Source: JAOTYV01 sp041557595 (GTDB taxonomy: Bacteria; Pseudomonadota; Alphaproteobacteria; UBA8366). Taken from it: DNA of 7,566 nt. Positions within the stretch are counted from its first letter, which is position 1. Every line of letters starts with the position of its first letter. Below are positions 5,496-7,566 of this stretch, in pieces. Made by a program: the position numbers and the translations under genes. The notes below the pieces were generated by a model. It worked only from the letters and a program-made list of their open reading frames with translations, was not told where the DNA came from and ran no database searches. The stretch is taken from NCBI GenBank assembly GCA_041557595.1, contig JBFFGE010000211.1, positions 1 through 7,566 of the forward strand, written 5' to 3'.

Positions 5496-7358
5496 ATGGA
5501 CAAAAAAATTCATTTGAACGTCTGGTATTTTCTGTTCGCGCTGCTCGCGATCGTTTTTCTTCGCGACTGGTGGGCCGAAAGCCAGCAGGTCGAAACGATT
5601 CCCTATAGCCAGTTCCAGAGGCTTCTGGAGTCGAACCAGATCGAGACCATCGCCATTGCCGACCGGTATGTGCGCGGCACCTTGCGGACGCCACAGCCCG
5701 ACGGGCGCCGCCAGATCTTCACCTTGCGGGTCGATCCGGATTTCGCGAAGGATCTTGCCAAATACGACGTGACCTATACGGCGATCGTGGAAAACAAGTT
5801 CTTCTCGAACCTGTTGTCGTGGGTCCTGCCGGTGCTGTTCTTCTTCGGCATCTGGTATTTCGTCATGCGCCGGTTCGCGGCGCAGCAAGGCCTCGGCGGC
5901 ATGATGTCGGTCGGCAAGAGCAAGGCCAAGGTCTATGTCGAGACGGACACCAAAGTGACCTTCGACGATGTCGCCGGGGTGGACGAGGCGAAGGAGGAAT
6001 TGAAGGAAATTGTGGATTTCCTCAAGGACCCGACCACCTATGGCCGGCTCGGCGCCCGCATTCCCAAGGGAATTCTGCTGGTCGGACCGCCCGGCACCGG
6101 CAAGACCCTGTTCGCCCGCGCCGTGGCCGGGGAGGCCGGCGTGCCGTTCTTTTCGATCAGCGGCTCGGAATTCGTCGAGATGTTCGTCGGTCTCGGCGCC
6201 GCCCGCGTGCGCGACCTTTTCGAGCAGGCCCGCAAGAGCGCGCCCTGCATCATCTTCATCGATGAGCTGGATGCGCTTGGCCGTGCCCGCGGCGCGGGAC
6301 CGATGGGCGGCGGCGCCGACGAAAAGGAACAGACCTTGAACCAGCTGCTGAGCGAACTCGACGGATTCGATTCGAGTTCCGGCGTCGTACTGCTCGCGGC
6401 GACCAACCGCCCCGAAATCCTGGATCCCGCCCTGCTGCGCGCGGGACGATTCGACCGGCAGGTGCTCGTCGACCGACCCGACCGGGCGGGCCGCGTGGCG
6501 ATCCTCAAGGTGCATATGCGAAAGATCGAGATCGATGATGCGGTCGACCATGAGCAAATCGCCGCCCTGACCCCGGGGTTCACCGGCGCCGATCTCGCCA
6601 ACCTGGTCAACGAAGCCGCGATACTCGCAACCCGGCGCGCGGGCAGCACGGTCACGATGGAGGATTTCACCGGCGCTATCGAACGGATCGTCGCCGGGCT
6701 GGAAAAAAAGAGCCGGGTGATCAATCCCATGGAACGCCGGGTGATCGCCTATCATGAGTTGGGCCATGCCTTCGTCGCGATCTGTCTCGCCGATAGCGAG
6801 CGCGTCCATAAGGTGTCGATCATTCCGCGCGGGGTCGGCGCCCTGGGCTATACGATCCAGCGCCCCACCGAAGACCGCTATCTGATGTCGCGCTCCGAAT
6901 TGGAGAACAAGATCGCGGTCCTGCTTGGCGGCCGCGCCGCGGAGTCGCTGTTCTTCGACGAGATTTCGACCGGCGCGTCGGACGATTTGAGCAAGGCTAC
7001 GGATATCGCCCGCAATATGGTGACGCGCTACGGCATGGACGAAACGCTCGGCCATGCCACCTACGCTGAGGAAATGCCGCAATTCCTGCTGCCGCTGCAA
7101 TACCCGACCGGTACCGGCGCGGTCTTCAGCGAGGAGACCAAGCAAGGCATCGACCGCGCGGTGAGAAACCTGATCGCCGCCGGATTCGACCGCGCCCGCG
7201 ACCTCCTCGACCGGCATCGCGACAAGCTGGAAACGGCGGCAATCCTGTTGCTGGAAAAAGAGACGCTTCAGGAGGAAGACCTCAAGGCGATCGCGCGCGA
7301 TCTGGGCCGGCCTTCTGACGACCCCGCCACCCCGGAACCGGCCCGCGCGGCCGGCTAG
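5496..7358 (+). CDS. ftsH: FtsH AAA+ ATP-dependent zinc metalloprotease
   Basis: 620 residues, near the usual length. Two membrane segments (about 9-22 and 104-123) enclose the periplasmic FtsH-extracellular domain. The AAA+ domain has Walker A GPPGTGKT (197-204), the pore loop EMFVGLG (228-234), Walker B IIFIDELDA (252-260) and the second region of homology with AATNRPEILDPALLRAGRFDRQ (301-322; arginines 315, 318 and 321). The peptidase domain carries the zinc motif HELGH at 420-424 and the third ligand Asp in STGASDDLSKAT (probably D497). FtsH forms membrane hexamers that degrade misfolded membrane proteins and some regulators. HELGH in place of the common HEAGH keeps all zinc ligands and the catalytic Glu, so activity is expected. 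It suggests an accessory paralogue rather than the housekeeping copy, though this window cannot show whether another copy exists. The start has no strong ribosome site (GAGAGAG about 13 bases upstream). The stop lies at the edge of a palindromic repeat. Confidence 0.96.
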   Translation: MDKKIHLNVWYFLFALLAIVFLRDWWAESQQVETIPYSQFQRLLESNQIETIAIADRYVRGTLRTPQPDGRRQIFTLRVDPDFAKDLAKYDVTYTAIVENKFFSNLLSWVLPVLFFFGIWYFVMRRFAAQQGLGGMMSVGKSKAKVYVETDTKVTFDDVAGVDEAKEELKEIVDFLKDPTTYGRLGARIPKGILLVGPPGTGKTLFARAVAGEAGVPFFSISGSEFVEMFVGLGAARVRDLFEQARKSAPCIIFIDELDALGRARGAGPMGGGADEKEQTLNQLLSELDGFDSSSGVVLLAATNRPEILDPALLRAGRFDRQVLVDRPDRAGRVAILKVHMRKIEIDDAVDHEQIAALTPGFTGADLANLVNEAAILATRRAGSTVTMEDFTGAIERIVAGLEKKSRVINPMERRVIAYHELGHAFVAICLADSERVHKVSIIPRGVGALGYTIQRPTEDRYLMSRSELENKIAVLLGGRAAESLFFDEISTGASDDLSKATDIARNMVTRYGMDETLGHATYAEEMPQFLLPLQYPTGTGAVFSEETKQGIDRAVRNLIAAGFDRARDLLDRHRDKLETAAILLLEKETLQEEDLKAIARDLGRPSDDPATPEPARAAG

Positions 7359-7460
7359 AGCAAATCCCGAGCGAACCGAAACGGTTCGCGACGACGTATT
7401 TGCGTGAAAACCAAGAGATAGACCATTTTATATGAGGCAATTCAAACAGGAAATGATCTA
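7356..7460. repeat. Two-hairpin palindromic intergenic repeat after ftsH
   Basis: First hairpin: GCAAAT (7360-7365) pairs with ATTTGC (7398-7403), enclosing a perfect 8-bp stem with AAA loop, GCGAACCG (7371-7378) and CGGTTCGC (7382-7389). Second hairpin: TAGACCATTT (7419-7428) pairs at 9 of 10 positions with AAATGATCTA (7451-7460). The joining stretch is GCGTGAAAACCAAGAGA. The element begins TAGAGC and ends near-complementary, as a small mobile palindromic element would. From memory, intergenic repeats with TAGAGC ends and a GTGAAAACCAAGAG core are scattered through alphaproteobacterial genomes. It starts at the TAG stop codon of ftsH. The 8-bp stem may also act as the 3' end of the ftsH mRNA, although no T-run follows. 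Confidence 0.6.
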
Positions 7461-7473
7461 AGGGATGGGCTAG

Positions 7474-7566
7474 ATGTGGAGCCTCAACAGGTTGTCCCGG
7501 TTGATCCGGAGTCGACTGATTGGCGTCTTGTCTTTTATTCCGCCATGGGGTCGATGCCAATTATAC
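7474..7566 (+). CDS. Possible start of a small gene, cut by window end
   Basis: ATG at 7474 opens a frame that stays open to the window end (31 codons, beginning MWSLNRLSRLIRSRLIGVL and then SFIPPWGR). AAGGGA at 7460-7465 lies 8 bases upstream, a fair ribosome site, just after the palindromic repeat. The segment is basic and then hydrophobic, as in a small membrane-associated protein. I do not recognise it, and a short open frame of this kind can occur by chance. Confidence 0.25.
   Translation, partial: MWSLNRLSRLIRSRLIGVLSFIPPWGRCQLY

Noticed and set aside
5388..7217. A 609-codon open frame on the minus strand opposite ftsH
   Set aside because: It is antisense to an unmistakable FtsH, shows no family motifs, and is rich in Arg, Asp and His, as expected of a GC-rich shadow frame.
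7282..7560. A 92-codon open frame on the minus strand across the ftsH end and the repeat
   Set aside because: It spans the end of ftsH and the palindromic repeat, with no ribosome site evaluated as convincing and no family resemblance.
1..7566. CRISPR array, tRNA, rRNA, insertion sequence or phage genes
   Set aside because: I saw no regularly spaced direct repeats, tRNA-like cloverleaf, rRNA stretches, transposase or integrase motifs in the window.

Overview
The window looks like a piece of an alphaproteobacterial chromosome. It is GC-rich, the genes are tightly packed, and it carries a complete fixL-fixJ-fixK oxygen-response module. The FixL is a soluble, haem-PAS type. I cannot name a genus. 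Rhizobiales or Rhodospirillales-like bacteria are the natural guess, and nothing here shows that the host is a nitrogen fixer or a symbiont.

The left two thirds (about 1-4549) is all on the minus strand and reads from right to left. It starts with fixL (haem oxygen-sensing histidine kinase), which overlaps fixJ (response regulator) by 8 bases. Next comes a short, degenerate FixJ-like receiver (a candidate FixT-type feedback protein or a decaying fixJ copy). Then come a Crp/Fnr-family regulator of FixK type and an aminoglycoside-phosphotransferase-like kinase that runs off the left edge. Two similar FixJ-box-like sites (TAGGTA-N3-TCCC) lie at comparable distances upstream of the receiver gene and of fixK.

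The right third (4717-7358) is on the plus strand: a 60-residue protein of unknown function, a host-attachment/baeRF-family protein, and an FtsH AAA+ zinc protease with HELGH at its active site. A perfect FNR/FixK palindrome (TTGAT-N4-ATCAA) lies between fixL and the 60-residue gene. It is well placed to activate the rightward genes and could also feed back on fixL. After ftsH comes a two-hairpin palindromic repeat whose left edge supplies the ftsH stop codon. The last 90 bases may hold the start of a further small gene.

A reasonable reading is a self-contained low-oxygen circuit. FixL senses falling O2 and phosphorylates FixJ. FixJ then switches on fixK and the receiver gene. FixK acts through the TTGAT-N4-ATCAA site on the rightward small-protein/attachment/ftsH genes, while the receiver protein may damp FixL. 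The wiring is inferred from motifs; the gene identities of fixL, fixJ and ftsH are firm.
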